Source: Acidocella facilis ATCC 35904
Lineage (GTDB): Bacteria; Pseudomonadota; Alphaproteobacteria; Acetobacterales; Acetobacteraceae
Assembly (NCBI RefSeq): GCF_000687875.1
Contig: NZ_JHYG01000002.1
Location: forward strand, 248,001-312,000
Direction of reading: 5' to 3'
DNA length: 64,000 nt
The notes under the pieces were generated by a model, which saw nothing but the letters and a program-made list of their open reading frames with translations, made no database searches and was not told the DNA's origin. The position numbers were made by a program, and so were the translations under genes. Shown piece after piece: positions 27,817-37,467 of this stretch (the stretch's first letter is position 1; every line of letters starts with the position of its first letter).

Positions 27817-29022
27817 ATGCCGGATACTGGGCGAAAACTGATTCCTCTCGAAGGCTTGCGCGGCATCGCCGCCGCCATCGTCGTGCTGTACCATCTGGTG
27901 CTGGCCTACACGCCACACGGGGTGGGGGCGGTGCCGCATGGCCACGGGGTGCTGGATCTGCTGACCCAGTTCATCCTTGGCATGCTCAATGGCGGTGCCG
28001 CGGTGGCGGTGTTTTTCGTGCTTTCCGGCTTCATCCTCAGCCTGCCCTTCGCGCGGGACCGCCGGCCGGTGCGCGTCGCGGTGGCGATGCTCAAGCGCTG
28101 GCCGCGTTTGGCCTGCCTCACCGTCATCGCCTGCCTGTTCGCCTTCCTGCTGATCAGCTGGTCGGGGCTGGAATATAAGCAGGCGGCGCATGTCATCGGC
28201 GCGCAATGGCTGGCCACGCACGGCAATTCGCCGATCCGCCCGGCGCATCTCACCTGGTACGAGGCGCTGCGCGAAGGGCTGGTGAATGTGTTCATGCTGG
28301 GCGAGGTGAAGTTCGATTCGCCGCTCTGGACCATGCGTATTGAACTGTTCGGCTCCTTCGCCATCTTCCTGTTCGCGCCGGTGCTGTTCGCGCTGCGCAG
28401 CTGGGGGCTGCGGCTGGGGCTGATGGCGCTGGCGTCCTGGCTCGCCGGCACCTCCTACCCGTTCACCTTCTTCACCGATTTCCTTTGCGGCACGCTGCTG
28501 GCGATGCTGTTCGCGGAGAACCGGCTGCCGGCGCTGGGCAATAAATCCGCCTGCGCGCTGGGGCTGCTCGGGCTCTATCTGTTCAGCTTCACCTATGAGC
28601 AGACGCTGCTGATGCACGCGCCGCTGAAGGCGATCCTGCCCGGCGCCTGCAGCCATTATGTCTGGGATGCCGGGGCGGCGCTGATCATCATCGTGCTGCT
28701 CGGCAACCCGACCATGCGCCGGGTGTTCTCCGGCGGCTGGGCGGTGTGGCTGGGGCTGCTTTCCTTTCCGATCTATCTGCTGCACGGGCCGATTCTGCTC
28801 TCCGCCGGCGCCATCGCCTTCATGGCCGGGGTGGGCCAGCTGGGTGTGGCCGGGGCGGCGCTGGTGGCGGCGTTCTGCTCGATCGTGCTCACCTTGATCT
28901 GCGCGGTGCCGCTGGCCTGGGTGGACCAGATCTGGACGCGCCTGCTCTCGCGCCTGACCAAGCCACTCACCCGGCGCAGCGCGCGAAAGCCGGCGGCGAT
29001 GCTGGAGACGGCGGGGCTGTAG
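27817..29022 (+). CDS. Acyltransferase-3 (OafA-like) membrane protein
   Basis: 401 residues with about ten membrane segments. The family start PLEGLRGIAAAIVVLYHLVL carries the conserved His thought to be catalytic, and SGFILSLPFARDR follows. Members transfer acetyl or other acyl groups from the cytoplasm to surface sugars, peptidoglycan or antibiotics. The substrate is unknown. It stands alone on the plus strand. Confidence 0.88.
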   Translation: MPDTGRKLIPLEGLRGIAAAIVVLYHLVLAYTPHGVGAVPHGHGVLDLLTQFILGMLNGGAAVAVFFVLSGFILSLPFARDRRPVRVAVAMLKRWPRLACLTVIACLFAFLLISWSGLEYKQAAHVIGAQWLATHGNSPIRPAHLTWYEALREGLVNVFMLGEVKFDSPLWTMRIELFGSFAIFLFAPVLFALRSWGLRLGLMALASWLAGTSYPFTFFTDFLCGTLLAMLFAENRLPALGNKSACALGLLGLYLFSFTYEQTLLMHAPLKAILPGACSHYVWDAGAALIIIVLLGNPTMRRVFSGGWAVWLGLLSFPIYLLHGPILLSAGAIAFMAGVGQLGVAGAALVAAFCSIVLTLICAVPLAWVDQIWTRLLSRLTKPLTRRSARKPAAMLETAGL

Positions 29023-29122
29023 GCCATACATTTCGGTGTGATGATATCGCGCCGGACAGGCTTTTTGTTGCGGCGTTTCATTGCTAGGTTGCGGGATAAT
29101 TTTTCGGAGAGCCGCACCGCCG

Positions 29123-29509
29123 ATGCCGATTTTCAACGCCAAGCTCTTTGCAACCTACTTGGTCCAGCACGTCTCGGCAAATCCGTTTGGAGAAGGCGCT
29201 TGCGCGAAACATGTGCGGTTGGCGCTGGCGGCTGGGGGGCTGAAGCCGATTACCTGGCCGGTTCCCGCGAAGGATTGGGGCGGCACCTTGCTGGCTCTGG
29301 GCTTCAAGCCGGTTTCCGCTGTTGGGTACGTGCCGCAGCTTGGTGATGTGATCGTGATGCAACCACCCAAGGGCGAAAAGCCTTACGGCCATATCGAGGG
29401 CTATGACGGCAAAAATTGGGTTTCGGATTTCGTGCAGCGTGAAATCTGGCCCGGTCCGGCCTATCGTGCACAGAAGCCAGCTTATGTGATTTATCGCCAT
29501 GCGCAATAA
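29123..29509 (+). CDS. Candidate peptidoglycan amidase effector (CHAP/NlpC-P60-like)
   Basis: 128 residues, no signal peptide. Cys27 in GEGACAKHVRLAL and His90 in KPYGHIEGYDG are placed like the Cys/His pair of CHAP or NlpC/P60 hydrolases. AAKDWGGTLLALGF-type spacing, then LGDVIVMQPP and WVSDFVQREIWPG, recall a family of small peptidoglycan hydrolases often found with secretion systems. Lack of a signal peptide plus an 11-base overlap with a secreted-protein gene fits an effector/immunity pair. No type VI secretion genes are present in the window, so this is inference. Confidence 0.65.
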   Translation: MPIFNAKLFATYLVQHVSANPFGEGACAKHVRLALAAGGLKPITWPVPAKDWGGTLLALGFKPVSAVGYVPQLGDVIVMQPPKGEKPYGHIEGYDGKNWVSDFVQREIWPGPAYRAQKPAYVIYRHAQ

Positions 29510-30050
29510 ACGTTTGATCGCCCTTTTTTGCTTTTGGGCCTGGTTTACCCCTGCCTTGGCGAGGGCCTTGCCCGCTATAGTTGATCCGGTGTTTCACCTG
29601 ACTCTCCCGGCTGCGATCTATACCCACGGCTTTGAGGAATTTCCCGCTGCCCAGCTCAAGTCCTGCGGTGTGGTGGTGCGGGCGGATGCCTCTTATCGCT
29701 ATTGGGTGCTGGCCGAAACCAGCAACGGCAACATGGATTATGTCATGCTTGACGGGCTGGTGAAGCCATCCTCAGGCGCGCCGTGGCAAGCAGATATGCA
29801 AGGCGTATTCCTGCGGCGCAGTGCCGCCGGCTGCAGCTTGATCGACCCGCTGGACCAAGTGTTTGCTTATTACCAATCCTATGAAACAGACAGCCCGGCG
29901 ATTGGTGGGGCCGTGTTCGTCGCCTTGGCGCGGGATGCGGTTCGCCGCTTCAGTGCCGCTTATGGGTCGTCCGCGCGCTTCAAGGCCGCGTTGGTTGCGC
30001 AAAAGCGTCTGCCCAGCCTATCGATCTTAAAAAACGCGTTGGCGCGCTGA
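29499..30050 (+). CDS. Secreted protein, candidate immunity partner
   Basis: 183 residues. An N-terminal signal peptide (KRLIALFCFWAWFTPALARA) predicts a periplasmic protein. The mature part has two Cys (KSCGVVV and AGCSLID) that could form a disulfide; no known family was recognised. Its start overlaps the end of the amidase-like gene by 11 bases. A periplasmic protein encoded directly behind a leaderless peptidoglycan hydrolase is the layout of an immunity protein, which is the proposed role. Confidence 0.6.
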   Translation: MRNKRLIALFCFWAWFTPALARALPAIVDPVFHLTLPAAIYTHGFEEFPAAQLKSCGVVVRADASYRYWVLAETSNGNMDYVMLDGLVKPSSGAPWQADMQGVFLRRSAAGCSLIDPLDQVFAYYQSYETDSPAIGGAVFVALARDAVRRFSAAYGSSARFKAALVAQKRLPSLSILKNALAR

Positions 30051-30129
30051 TGAGGGTTTGTTGCAGAAGGAACATGGGGATTTTTTGAAATGAACCCCAC
30101 ATCCCTAATCGCTTTTGATTTTTAGCGGT

Positions 30130-31077
30130 TCACAGATCCGCGTTGCCGCCGGAGAGCACGAGTCCGACCACCTTGCCCCTGGCGTCGATCTTGCCCGCCA
30201 GCAGCGCCGCCAGCGCCACCGCGCCGCCCGGCTCCACCACCAGCTTCAGTGTCCGCGCCGCCAGCGTCTGCGCGGCGCGGACCTCGTCATCGCTCACCGC
30301 CACGCCACAGGCGTAAAAGCGCCGGTTGATGGCGAAGGTCAGCTCGCCCGGCGCCGGGGAGAGCAGCGCGTCGCAGAACGGCGAGCCTTTCATGTCGTTG
30401 CTCAGCCGCGCGCCCGCCGCCAGCGAGCGGGCGGTGTCGTCCCAGCCTTCCGGTTCGGCGGTGTGCAGATGCGTGGCGGGCGAGAGGTCGGAGAACGCCA
30501 GCGCCGTCCCCGCCGCCAGACCACCGCCGCCGGCCGGGGTGATGTAATGTGCCATCGTCAGCCCGGCTGCCCTGGCATCTTCCAGCAGCTCCAGCGCCGC
30601 CGTGCCCTGGCCGGCGATCACGTCCGGATGGTCATAAGGCGGAATCAGGCTGGCGCCGGTCTCGGCGGCGATGCTGGCAGCGATGGCGGCGCGGTCCTCG
30701 GTAAAGCGGTCATAGCTGACCACGCGCGCCCCCCAGAATTCGGTCGATTCGCGTTTGATTGCCGGCGCGTCGGACGGCATCACGATGGTCGCGGGCACGC
30801 CCAGCGCGGCGGCGGCGCAGGCGACACCCTGGGCATGATTGCCGGAGGAATAGGCGACGACGCCGCGCGCCCGGATCTCGGCGGGCAGGCGCAGCATGGC
30901 GTTGGTGGCGCCGCGCAGCTTGAAGGTGCCGGTGCGCTGCAGCACCTCCGGCTTGATCAGCACCGTGGCGCCCAGGGTTTTATCGAGACTGGCGCTGCGC
31001 AGCATCGGGGTGCGGATGATGTGGCCTTGCAGCCGCGCGGCGGCGGCGTGCACATCCTGGGGGGTTGGCAGCATCAT
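30130..31077 (-). CDS. Threonine/serine dehydratase-like PLP enzyme
   Basis: 315 residues, fold-type II PLP enzyme. The Schiff-base Lys lies in GTFKLRGATNAM, the phosphate loop is SSGNHAQGVA, and GGGGLAAG and SGGNAD follow. No ACT domain is present, so it resembles catabolic threonine ammonia-lyases or serine racemases rather than IlvA. The start is one of two tandem ATGs (31077 or 31074) overlapping the stop of the GT39-like gene upstream. Confidence 0.88.
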   Translation of the reverse strand: MMLPTPQDVHAAAARLQGHIIRTPMLRSASLDKTLGATVLIKPEVLQRTGTFKLRGATNAMLRLPAEIRARGVVAYSSGNHAQGVACAAAALGVPATIVMPSDAPAIKRESTEFWGARVVSYDRFTEDRAAIAASIAAETGASLIPPYDHPDVIAGQGTAALELLEDARAAGLTMAHYITPAGGGGLAAGTALAFSDLSPATHLHTAEPEGWDDTARSLAAGARLSNDMKGSPFCDALLSPAPGELTFAINRRFYACGVAVSDDEVRAAQTLAARTLKLVVEPGGAVALAALLAGKIDARGKVVGLVLSGGNADL

Positions 31078-32450
31078 GGGCGCGGAAACTCCTTGGCCGT
31101 GGCGGGGGCGGCGATCCGGCAGACGCGATAGGTCATCACCACCGCCTGGCCCTGCTTGCGGCTGATCGTGCCGAGCGGGTCCGGGCAGGGTGTGGTGTCG
31201 CGCCGCGTGATCAACACCCCGCTGGCACCCTGCAATTTTGCGTTGCGCCAGTCCAGATATGCCCAGCGCGGGCCGATCCCCAGAACCGGCATGGCTTTCG
31301 GGGCGTAAAATGCCAGCTCGGAGGCGGTGGCGTAATCGTCCGAGGTGATGAAGGCGGGGTGGCTGGCGCTGGCCTGCGCCGCCAGTTCGGGCCAGCCCGC
31401 CATCTGCACGGCGGAGGTGTCGCGCCGGGCGGGCACGGGCAGGAACGGGTGTAGCACCTGCACATAGACCAGCCCGGTCAGCCCGAAGCCTAGCGCCAGC
31501 GCGGCGCGATGCCAGCGCGGCGGCGCGGCGGCGGCGGCGAGGCAGGCGGAGGGGTAGAGAATGGCGACCCAGTTGCCCTGCACCCGGTCGGTGAGCACAT
31601 GCTCCAGAAACACCGAAGCCGGCAGCAGGCTGAGCCAGAGCAGCAGCCGGGCGCCAGGGGATTTGTCGGCGCGCAGATGCCAGAGCCCGCGCACCGCCAG
31701 AATGGCGATCAAAGGCGTGAAAAACAGCGCCTGCCCGCCGATCAGCTCGCCGAAAAACTGCGCCGCGCGGGCGGGGTCGAACCCATCCACCCGCCCACCT
31801 TGCTTCAGATAGCTGGCCCAGCCATGGGCGGCGTTCCAGGCGAAATCCGGCGCGAAGACCAGCAGCGCCAGGGCGATGCCCAGCCACGGCCAGGCCGTGC
31901 GCAGCGTGGCGCGGATGGGCGGGGCGGTGAGCGCCCACAGCCCGGTGCCGGCCAGCAGCAGGGCTGCGGTATATTTGGAAAACAAGGCCGCCCCGGCCAG
32001 GGCGCCCGCTGCCAGCCACCAGCGCGCATCCCGGCTCTGCACCAGCCGTGCCAGCGCCCAGAGGCTGAGCGTCCAGAAGAAGATCAGCGGCGTGTCCGGC
32101 GTCATCAGAATGCTGCCGGCGCCGAGCATCAGCGTCGCGTTCAGGAAGCCAGCGGCCAGCAGCCCGCAGCGCTGGCCGGGCAGGATGCGGTTGCCGGCAT
32201 CATACAGCGCCAGCGACCCCAAAGCCGCCGAGAGCGGCCCGAGCAGCCGGATGCCGAGCGGATCATTGCCCAGCAAAGCGGTGCCGAGGCGGATCCAAAG
32301 TGCGACCATCGGCGGATGGTCCAGATAGCCGGCCTGCAACGGCCGCGCCCAGCTGAAATAATAGGCTTCGTCGGGGGTCAGTGGCAGCCAGGCGGCCAGG
32401 ACGAGGCGCAGGACGGTAAGCGCCGCCAGCGCCGCGAGGGCAAACCCCAT
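31074..32450 (-). CDS. PMT/ArnT-like GT-C glycosyltransferase
   Basis: 458 residues with about 11 membrane segments. The first loop LTPDEAYYFSWARPLQAGYL holds the acidic pair and DHPPMVA, typical of PMT_2/GT39-like enzymes that use polyprenyl-phosphate sugars. It is located two bases after the stop of a dolichyl-phosphate-mannose-synthase-like gene, which can supply such a donor. It probably modifies a surface lipid or glycan in the periplasm. Confidence 0.87.
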   Translation of the reverse strand: MGFALAALAALTVLRLVLAAWLPLTPDEAYYFSWARPLQAGYLDHPPMVALWIRLGTALLGNDPLGIRLLGPLSAALGSLALYDAGNRILPGQRCGLLAAGFLNATLMLGAGSILMTPDTPLIFFWTLSLWALARLVQSRDARWWLAAGALAGAALFSKYTAALLLAGTGLWALTAPPIRATLRTAWPWLGIALALLVFAPDFAWNAAHGWASYLKQGGRVDGFDPARAAQFFGELIGGQALFFTPLIAILAVRGLWHLRADKSPGARLLLWLSLLPASVFLEHVLTDRVQGNWVAILYPSACLAAAAAPPRWHRAALALGFGLTGLVYVQVLHPFLPVPARRDTSAVQMAGWPELAAQASASHPAFITSDDYATASELAFYAPKAMPVLGIGPRWAYLDWRNAKLQGASGVLITRRDTTPCPDPLGTISRKQGQAVVMTYRVCRIAAPATAKEFPRP

Positions 32451-32451
32451 G

Positions 32452-33534
32452 CTAGCGCACGCGCCAGACCAAAGTGGCGGAGACCGCGTAATTCCACACC
32501 ACGCCAACCGCCGCCCCCGCCGCACCGGAGAACAGGCTATGCCCGTTTTCGGCATAGAGCGCCTTGGCGATGCCGATATTCGCGATCGCCCCCAGCCCGC
32601 AGACGAGCATGAACAAGGCCAGCCCACGCCAGGCCTTGGCCCGCTTCAGCCGCTGCGCGCGGTAGGTGAGCTGGTTGTTGAGCTGGAAATTCACCACCAT
32701 GGCGATGATGGTGCCGATGGTCTGCGCGGTGCCGAAATCCGCCCCGGCGGCGGCGGCGATCTGCGCCACAACCAGATTGACCAGCACGCCGACAATGCCG
32801 ACCAGCGCGAAGGAGATGAAGCGCAGCGGCACCGTGCCGCGCAGCGCCTTATCCAGCAGCAGCCCGGCGAATTGCGCCAGCACCAGCACGTCCAGCTTGC
32901 TCTCGCCGGCCAGGCGCGGGCGGAATTTATACGGGATTTCGGCGATGTTCAGCACGCGCGGCGAGGCCAGGATCAGATCCAGCAAAATCTTGAAGCCCTG
33001 CCCGGTCAGGCGCGCCGCCAGAGCCTCGAACAGCTCCCGGCGCAGCAGGAAGAAGCCGCTCATCGGGTCCGAGATCGAGGTGCGGGTGACCGCCTGGGCG
33101 ATGCGGATGCCGGTTTCCGAGAGCTTCACCCGCAGCGGCGAGGAGAGCCCGGCGGAATCGCCGCCTTCCACATGCCGGCTGCCCACCGCCATATCCGCCC
33201 CGGCGCGTACCGCGTCCAGCATCAAGGGCAGGCGGGTTTCGTCATGCTGCATATCGCCATCGATGACGGCAACGTAGTCGGCGGCGGAAGAGAGCGCCCC
33301 CTCGATCACCGCCGAGGACAGGCCGCGCCGGCCGATGCGCCGGATACAGCGCACCCGCGCATCGCCCTGCGCCAGGCGTTTGGCCTCGGCGCTGGTGCCA
33401 TCGGGGCTGTCATCGTCGACGAACACCACCTCCCAGTCCAGCCCGGTCAGGGCCTGGTCCAGGGCGGCCACCATGGGTGCTACGTTCGCACGCTCATTAT
33501 AGCACGGTACGACGACCGTGAGGGCGAGCGGCAC
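32452..33534 (-). CDS. Polyprenyl-phosphate glycosyltransferase (GT2 + GtrA domain)
   Basis: About 360 residues. The N-terminal GT2 domain has TVVVPCYNERANV, VVFVDDDSPDGT (DDD) and AVIDGDMQHDE, resembling dolichyl-phosphate mannose synthase. A GtrA-like domain with four membrane segments follows (FISFALVGIVGVLVNLVV). It probably makes a lipid-linked monosaccharide for the adjacent GT-C enzyme. The GTG at 33534, five bases after the peroxiredoxin stop, is chosen; a longer version would overlap that gene. Confidence 0.87.
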   Translation of the reverse strand: MPLALTVVVPCYNERANVAPMVAALDQALTGLDWEVVFVDDDSPDGTSAEAKRLAQGDARVRCIRRIGRRGLSSAVIEGALSSAADYVAVIDGDMQHDETRLPLMLDAVRAGADMAVGSRHVEGGDSAGLSSPLRVKLSETGIRIAQAVTRTSISDPMSGFFLLRRELFEALAARLTGQGFKILLDLILASPRVLNIAEIPYKFRPRLAGESKLDVLVLAQFAGLLLDKALRGTVPLRFISFALVGIVGVLVNLVVAQIAAAAGADFGTAQTIGTIIAMVVNFQLNNQLTYRAQRLKRAKAWRGLALFMLVCGLGAIANIGIAKALYAENGHSLFSGAAGAAVGVVWNYAVSATLVWRVR

Positions 33535-33538
33535 GGGA

Positions 33539-34018
33539 TCAGAGAGATTCGAGAATGGCCTCGGCGCGGCTGACCTCGAAGCCACCCGGCTCCTCGACCG
33601 CGACCTTGGTGACGACGCCATCCTCCAGCACCAGCGCGAAACGCTGGCTGCGGATGCCCATGCCGCGCGCGACCAGATCCAGCTCCAGACCCAGCGCCTT
33701 GGTGAAGGCGGCGGAGCCGTCGGCCAGGAACTGCACGGCCTCGCCCGCCTTCTGGTCCTTGGCCCAGGCGCCGAGCACGAAGGCGTCGTTCACCGCCATG
33801 CAGACGATCCGGTCCACGCCCTTCTCCTTCAGCTCCGGCGCCAGCTTGACGAAGCCGGGCACGTGCTTGGCGCTGCAGGTGGGGGTGAAGGCGCCGGGAA
33901 CGGCGAACAGCACGACCTTGCCGGTGCCCAGCAGCTCCGCCGTATCCGCTTCGCGCGGCCCGTCCGGCGTGGCCAGCATGAGCTTCATGGCCGGAATCTT
34001 GTCCCCGATATTGATCAT
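33539..34018 (-). CDS. Peroxiredoxin (Prx5-type)
   Basis: 159 residues. The peroxidatic Cys lies in VPGAFTPTCSAKHVPGF, the family signature, and the GLELDLVARGMGIRSQRFA segment is typical of Prx5/hybrid peroxiredoxins. It reduces hydroperoxides with thiol reductants. The start is MINIGDKIP. It is divergent from the YqgE gene and first in a minus-strand run with the two glycosyltransferases and the dehydratase. Confidence 0.92.
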   Translation of the reverse strand: MINIGDKIPAMKLMLATPDGPREADTAELLGTGKVVLFAVPGAFTPTCSAKHVPGFVKLAPELKEKGVDRIVCMAVNDAFVLGAWAKDQKAGEAVQFLADGSAAFTKALGLELDLVARGMGIRSQRFALVLEDGVVTKVAVEEPGGFEVSRAEAILESL

Positions 34019-34131
34019 TGTCTGCCTGTTTACGGTGAATGAATAAACACGTTGTAAGCCAACTGATGGCTGGCGTGAAGCCGATCCCGGCCGGGCTGGC
34101 CGAGGCGAGGCGGGCCGCCTATAATAAGATG

Positions 34132-34719
34132 ATGACGGAGCGAGAGATTTCCCCCTCACCGCCGCCCTCCTGGCTGACCGGGCAGGTGCTGCTGGCGATG
34201 CCTTCCCTGCGCGATCCACGCTTCGCGCAGGGCGTGATCTTCATCTGCGCGCATAATGAGGAGGGCGCGATGGGGCTGATGCTCAACCGCCAGCTGCGCA
34301 AGCCGAAATTCGGTGATTTGATGCAGCAATTGAATGTCGAGCCGAATCCACCTCAGCGCGAATTGCCGATGGGGCAGGGCGGGCCGGTTGAGGATCATCG
34401 CGGCTTCGTGCTGCATTCGGCCGACTGGATCGGCGAGGGCAGCCTGAATGTGGATGGCGAGCATGTGCTCAGTGCCAGCATGGATGTGCTGCAGGCGATC
34501 GCCCGTGGCGAAGGTCCGGAAAAAGCTAGGCTGCTGCTGGGCTATTCCGGCTGGGGGGCGGGGCAGCTGGAGGATGAGATCCGCCAGAATAGCTGGCTGA
34601 ACGTGCCGGCGGACGATGCGATTTTGTTCGATGCGAATTACCAGAGCAAATGGCAGCGCGGCCTGGCGAAGCTAAAGATTGACCCCGGGATGCTTTCGGG
34701 CGATGCGGGCCAGGCATGA
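34132..34719 (+). CDS. YqgE/AlgH family protein (UPF0301)
   Basis: About 195 residues. Conserved blocks are LLAMPSLRDPRFAQGVIFIC, EGAMGLMLNR, GGPVEDHRGFVLH and GYSGWGAGQLEDEI. The biochemical role is unknown; AlgH influences alginate in Pseudomonas. Tandem ATGs at 34129/34132 are the likely start; an ATG at 34039 would add an unconserved stretch overlapping the divergent promoter region. The stop overlaps the rdgB ATG. Confidence 0.88.
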   Translation: MTEREISPSPPPSWLTGQVLLAMPSLRDPRFAQGVIFICAHNEEGAMGLMLNRQLRKPKFGDLMQQLNVEPNPPQRELPMGQGGPVEDHRGFVLHSADWIGEGSLNVDGEHVLSASMDVLQAIARGEGPEKARLLLGYSGWGAGQLEDEIRQNSWLNVPADDAILFDANYQSKWQRGLAKLKIDPGMLSGDAGQA

Positions 34720-35288
34720 AACAGATCGTCATCGCCACCCATAATCCAGGCAAGCTGAAGGAATTCATCACGCTGCTGGCGCCGTTCGGCTTCACCGTGA
34801 CCTCGTCGGGGGAGTTGGAGCTGCCCAGCCCGTCGGAAACGGCGCGGGATTTCGCTGGCAACGCGCGGATCAAGGCGCTCACCGCCGCCAAGGCCTCCGG
34901 CCTGCCGGCGCTGGCGGATGATTCCGGGCTGTCGGTGCTGGCGCTGAACGGCCAGCCCGGCGTGTTTTCCGCCCGCTATGCCGGGGATGATTATCCCGGC
35001 GCTTTCGCCAAGATCATCGCCGCGGCGAAGTCCAAGGATGTCTGGGACGCCTGGTTCACCTGCGCGCTGTGCCTGGCGCAGCCCGATGGCAGCACCGCCA
35101 CCTATATCGGCGAAGCGCCGGGGCGTATCGCCCCGGAAGCGCGCGGCGAGGGGGGCTTCGGCTATGACGCGATCTTCATTCCCAACGGCTATGAGCAGAC
35201 CTATGCCGAGCTGGGCGATGAAAAGGAAAGCATCAGCCACCGTGCCAGAGCCTTCGAACAAATCGAAGCCGTGCTCGCCGCCAAATAA
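34716..35288 (+). CDS. rdgB: XTP/dITP diphosphatase (RdgB/HAM1)
   Basis: 190 residues. It removes deaminated purine nucleoside triphosphates. The N-terminus IVIATHNPGKLKEF, ALADDSGLSVLALNG and GFGYDAIFIPNGY are the family motifs. The ATG overlaps the YqgE stop (ATGA), so the two genes are coupled. An intrinsic terminator follows. Confidence 0.95.
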   Translation: MKQIVIATHNPGKLKEFITLLAPFGFTVTSSGELELPSPSETARDFAGNARIKALTAAKASGLPALADDSGLSVLALNGQPGVFSARYAGDDYPGAFAKIIAAAKSKDVWDAWFTCALCLAQPDGSTATYIGEAPGRIAPEARGEGGFGYDAIFIPNGYEQTYAELGDEKESISHRARAFEQIEAVLAAK

Positions 35289-35319
35289 AAACAGGCCCCA
35301 TTCCGGGGCCTTTTTATTT
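35283..35319. terminator. Intrinsic terminator after rdgB
   Basis: AAATAAAAA-C-AGGCCCC, loop ATTCC, GGGGCCT followed by TTTTATTT. A 7-bp GC stem is extended by A/T arms. It overlaps the rdgB stop codon. Confidence 0.9.
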
Positions 35320-35352
35320 GGCTTTGTCTTGCAGCGCCCCCGCCCCAAAGTG

Positions 35353-35404
35353 GCAAAAGTTTTAAGGGGGGTATGGGGGGATTTTTTTCAAAAAATCCCC
35401 CCAT
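35353..35404 (+). repeat. Hairpin repeat family, copy C
   Basis: GCAAAAGTTTTAAGGGGGG followed by a long hairpin at 35373-35404. The stem is ATGGGGGGA/TCCCCCCAT around TTTTTTT-C-AAAAAA. It lies between the convergent rdgB and glnA terminators. Confidence 0.85.
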
Positions 35405-35416
35405 GTTGTCTCCAAC

Positions 35417-35444
35417 AAAAAACGGCGCCTTTCGGCGCCGTTTT
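35417..35444 (-). terminator. Intrinsic terminator of glnA
   Basis: On the minus strand AAAACGGCGCC-GAAA-GGCGCCGTTTT followed by further T, eight bases after the glnA stop. It has an 11-bp stem with a stable GAAA tetraloop. Confidence 0.9.
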
Positions 35445-35451
35445 GCGTGAC

Positions 35452-36882
35452 TTACGCGGAGTAGTACATCTCGAACTCGACCGGGTGCGGCGTGTGTTCG
35501 AACTTGTACACTTCCTTCCACTTCAGCTCGATATAGCTCTCGATCTGCTCCTTGGAGAACACGTCGCCGGCGAGCAGGAACTCGTGGTCGGCTTCCAGGG
35601 CGCCCAGGGCTTCGCGCAAGCTGCCGCAGACGGTCGGGATGTCCTTCAGCTCTTCCGGCGGCAGGTCGTACAGATCCTTGTCCATCGGGTCACCCGGGTG
35701 GATCTTGTTCTTGATGCCGTCGATCGCCGCCATCATGATCGCGGAGAAGGAGAGGTAGGGGTTGCAGGTCGGATCCGGGAACCGCACCTCGACACGCTTC
35801 GCCTTCGGGCTGGTCGTGTACGGAATACGGCAGGAGGCGGAGCGGTTGCGGGCGGAATAGGCCAGCAGCACCGGCGCCTCGAAGCCTGGGATCAGACGCT
35901 TATAGGAGTTGGTGGACGGGTTGGAGAACGCGTTGATCGCCTTGGCGTGCTTGATGATACCGCCGATGGCGTACAGGCAGGTCTCAGACAGATCCGCATA
36001 GCCATTCCCCGCGAAGAGCGGCTTGCCGGCCTTCCAGATGGACAGATGGGTATGCATGCCCGAGCCGTTATCGCCATAGATCGGCTTCGGCATGAAGGTC
36101 GCGGTCTTGCCGTAGGAATGGGCGACATTGTGGACGCAGTACTTATAGATCTGCATCTGGTCGGCCATGGTGGTCAGGGACGCGAACTTGGTGCCCAGCT
36201 CATGCTGAGACTGCGCCACCTCATGGTGGTGCTTCTCGATCGGCAGGCCCATCTCGCCCATGGCAGAGAGCATCTCGGCGCGCAGGTCGGATTCGCTATC
36301 CACCGGCGGGACCGGGAAATAGCCGCCCTTGACGACCGGGCGGTGGCCCATATTGCCCTCGGGATAATCCTTCAGCGAGGAGCCGGGGCCCTCGATGGAA
36401 TCGAGCTGATAGATGCCGTAATTGCCGCCGGTGCCGAACTTCACGTTGTCGAAGATGAAGAACTCGGCTTCCGCGCCGATGAAGGCGCTATCGCCGATGC
36501 CGGTGGACTTCAGGTAAGCCTCGGCCTTCTTCGCGGTGGAGCGCGGGTCGCGGGCATAGCCCTGGCCGGTGGAGGGCTCGACGATGTCGCAGAACAGGAT
36601 CAGGCTCGGCTTGGCCGAGAAGGGGTCCAGCACGGCGCTGTCCAGGTCCGGCTTCAGGATCATGTCGGACTCGTTGATCGCCTTCCAGCCGGCGATGGAG
36701 GAGCCGTCGAACATGAAGCCGTCTTTCAGGCTGTCCTCGTCCACGGTGGAAACGTACTGCGCGGTGTGCTGCCACTTGCCCTTGGGATCGGTGAACCGCA
36801 GATCGACATACTCGACCCCGTTCTCCTTGATCATGTTCAGAACTTTGGCGACGGCATCGCCGCCCTCGGCCTTCTTAGCCAT
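35452..36882 (-). CDS. glnA: Glutamine synthetase type I
   Basis: 476 residues. It assimilates ammonia into glutamine using ATP. The first blocks are [11 protein letters not shown] and [22 protein letters not shown] and the KPLFAG ATP region follow. The adenylylation Tyr lies in [12 protein letters not shown], so activity control by GlnE is expected. The start MAKKAEGG is supported by family length. It lies downstream of glnB, with a 12-bp inverted repeat in the 120-base gap. Confidence 0.96.
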   Translation of the reverse strand: MAKKAEGGDAVAKVLNMIKENGVEYVDLRFTDPKGKWQHTAQYVSTVDEDSLKDGFMFDGSSIAGWKAINESDMILKPDLDSAVLDPFSAKPSLILFCDIVEPSTGQGYARDPRSTAKKAEAYLKSTGIGDSAFIGAEAEFFIFDNVKFGTGGNYGIYQLDSIEGPGSSLKDYPEGNMGHRPVVKGGYFPVPPVDSESDLRAEMLSAMGEMGLPIEKHHHEVAQSQHELGTKFASLTTMADQMQIYKYCVHNVAHSYGKTATFMPKPIYGDNGSGMHTHLSIWKAGKPLFAGNGYADLSETCLYAIGGIIKHAKAINAFSNPSTNSYKRLIPGFEAPVLLAYSARNRSASCRIPYTTSPKAKRVEVRFPDPTCNPYLSFSAIMMAAIDGIKNKIHPGDPMDKDLYDLPPEELKDIPTVCGSLREALGALEADHEFLLAGDVFSKEQIESYIELKWKEVYKFEHTPHPVEFEMYYSA

Positions 36883-36961
36883 AGACTTTACCCCGTTAAT
36901 AATTGTTACCCGTTGAGGCCAAGCGGCGCGCACCATGCGGACCGCCCTTGAAACGCGTAGC

Positions 36962-36986
36962 GCCCGGCATGTTAAACATGCCGGGC
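36962..36986. other. Inverted repeat between glnB and glnA
   Basis: Perfect 12-bp arms GCCCGGCATGTT / AACATGCCGGGC around one base. It lies in the glnB-glnA gap and is likely an mRNA hairpin that stabilises or partly terminates the glnB transcript. No T-run follows on the minus strand. Confidence 0.65.
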
Positions 36987-37002
36987 TGCTTGGCAATGGT
37001 GG

Positions 37003-37419
<417 letters not shown>

Positions 37420-37467
37420 TCAGGTGGGCAAGCGCACGCCAGCCAACGGGCTGACGAAATTACGCTT

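Noticed and set aside
27441-28178. 245-residue plus-strand frame across the petP/acyltransferase gap
   Set aside because: It overlaps the 5' end of petP antisense and the acyltransferase gene out of frame, with no recognisable domain.
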